A stretch of 64,000 bases of DNA. Source: Nerophis ophidion. Taxonomy: Eukaryota; Chordata; Actinopteri; Syngnathiformes; Syngnathidae. Positions within the stretch are counted from its first letter, which is position 1, and each line of letters opens with the position of its first letter. This document shows, one piece after another, positions 63,555-64,000 of this stretch. The notes under the pieces were generated by a model that searched no databases, had not been told where the DNA came from, and saw only the letters and a program-made list of their open reading frames with translations. The stretch is from NCBI RefSeq assembly GCF_033978795.1, contig NC_084637.1:120001-184000 (forward strand), given 5' to 3'. Position numbers and translations under genes: made by a program.

Positions 63555-64000
63555 CTTGTAATTTGGGATCGTAGTAGATCAGGCCCATCAGGTCAGCCCC
63601 CGCATACGGGGAATACCAATCTGCCTGTGTAGGAAGCACTTGCATCTGCAAGATACAAGCTAATACAAACATGAAACACGGCACCACCTGCTTTGACTTT
63701 TTGTAAACAATGTGATGAAAGTAGGTGAAGTGTCCAGAGAGATAAAGCAACGTGACAACTTCTCATCTGTTGTGTTCCCAGCCCTGTGTTTGTGTGCATG
63801 TATGAACGGGGTAACATGCACTTACTTCGGCGTTAAAATTTACTGACACCTTAAAAAAAAAAATGTTTTTAATGAAATTTAGCCTTTGAGCGCATTTTTT
63901 GGGTTGTGACTGATCAAGCCGTTTTGGGGAAATATTAAGCCCAGCACATGGACAGAAGCAAAACATTGTCAATGTGTGTGTGTGAGGGGTATGAGGGGGG
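63555..64000. other. No gene recognised
   Basis: Contains at about 63741-63805 a direct copy of 62480-62545 (gataaagcaacgtgac, cttctcatctgttgtgttcc). Other sequence does not recur. Frames on the minus strand (62-92 codons) have no domain. Confidence 0.35.

Overview
This window is vertebrate, almost certainly teleost, nuclear DNA dominated by transposable elements. Nothing prokaryotic is present, and I found no convincing exon of a host protein-coding gene. The evidence for a teleost is the mix of repeats: many short hAT-type DNA elements with CAGnGnT...AAC ends, Tc1 relics, an RTE-clade LINE with a (GGAT)n tail, CR1/L2-group LINE ends with (TGAT)n tails, tRNA-like SINEs, Gypsy-type solo LTRs and long (TA)n/(CA)n tracts. 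The repeat combination reminds me of large-genome pipefishes, but I cannot verify that.

Layout. 1-5050: a SINE, a 78-bp minisatellite, a 20-N assembly gap, a three-unit ~370-bp array, a solo LTR and a degenerate hAT. 5774-8588: a TTAA-flanked element with a THAP-like zinc-finger remnant, and a Tc1 relic that contains a second solo LTR. 8727-19107: three large hATs loaded with nested SINEs, LINEs, LTRs and a trimeric repeat, plus a Gypsy integrase relic. 20150-27063: hATs, a solo LTR carrying a 5S rRNA-like sequence, and LINE 3' ends. 27639-33014: a TTAA element holding a hAT and a palindromic Tc1, then a second Tc1 pseudogene. 33640-38776: inverted repeats, a hAT, and a Tc1 into which two hATs sit side by side. 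39639-45134: a hAT with a nested LINE, a tandem array split by an RTE fragment, and a duplicated LTR-like region. 46456-55910: LINE tails, TTAA elements and hATs nested up to three deep. 56565-61640: an unclassified repeat split by a hAT, which is itself split by a near full-length RTE retrotransposon. The RTE carries the only long open reading frame of the window (1071 codons). 61646-64000: AT tracts, a 63-bp-arm palindrome and one clean 829-bp hAT.

The components are largely parasitic and do not form one pathway. What can be read well is the order of insertion. Fourteen hAT copies keep perfect 8-bp target duplications, and 12 of these have TA at the two central positions, the signature known for Buster-type hAT transposases. 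Three solo LTRs keep perfect 5-bp duplications. One hAT insertion has an unoccupied paralogous site 5.6 kb away in the same window. Several low-repeat islands (about 1.6-2.0, 10.5-11.4, 19.4-20.0, 27.1-27.6, 38.8-39.2, 51.74-52.14 and 55.9-56.5 kb) are candidates for conserved noncoding DNA of a neighbouring gene. That is inference from base composition and homeodomain-like motifs only.
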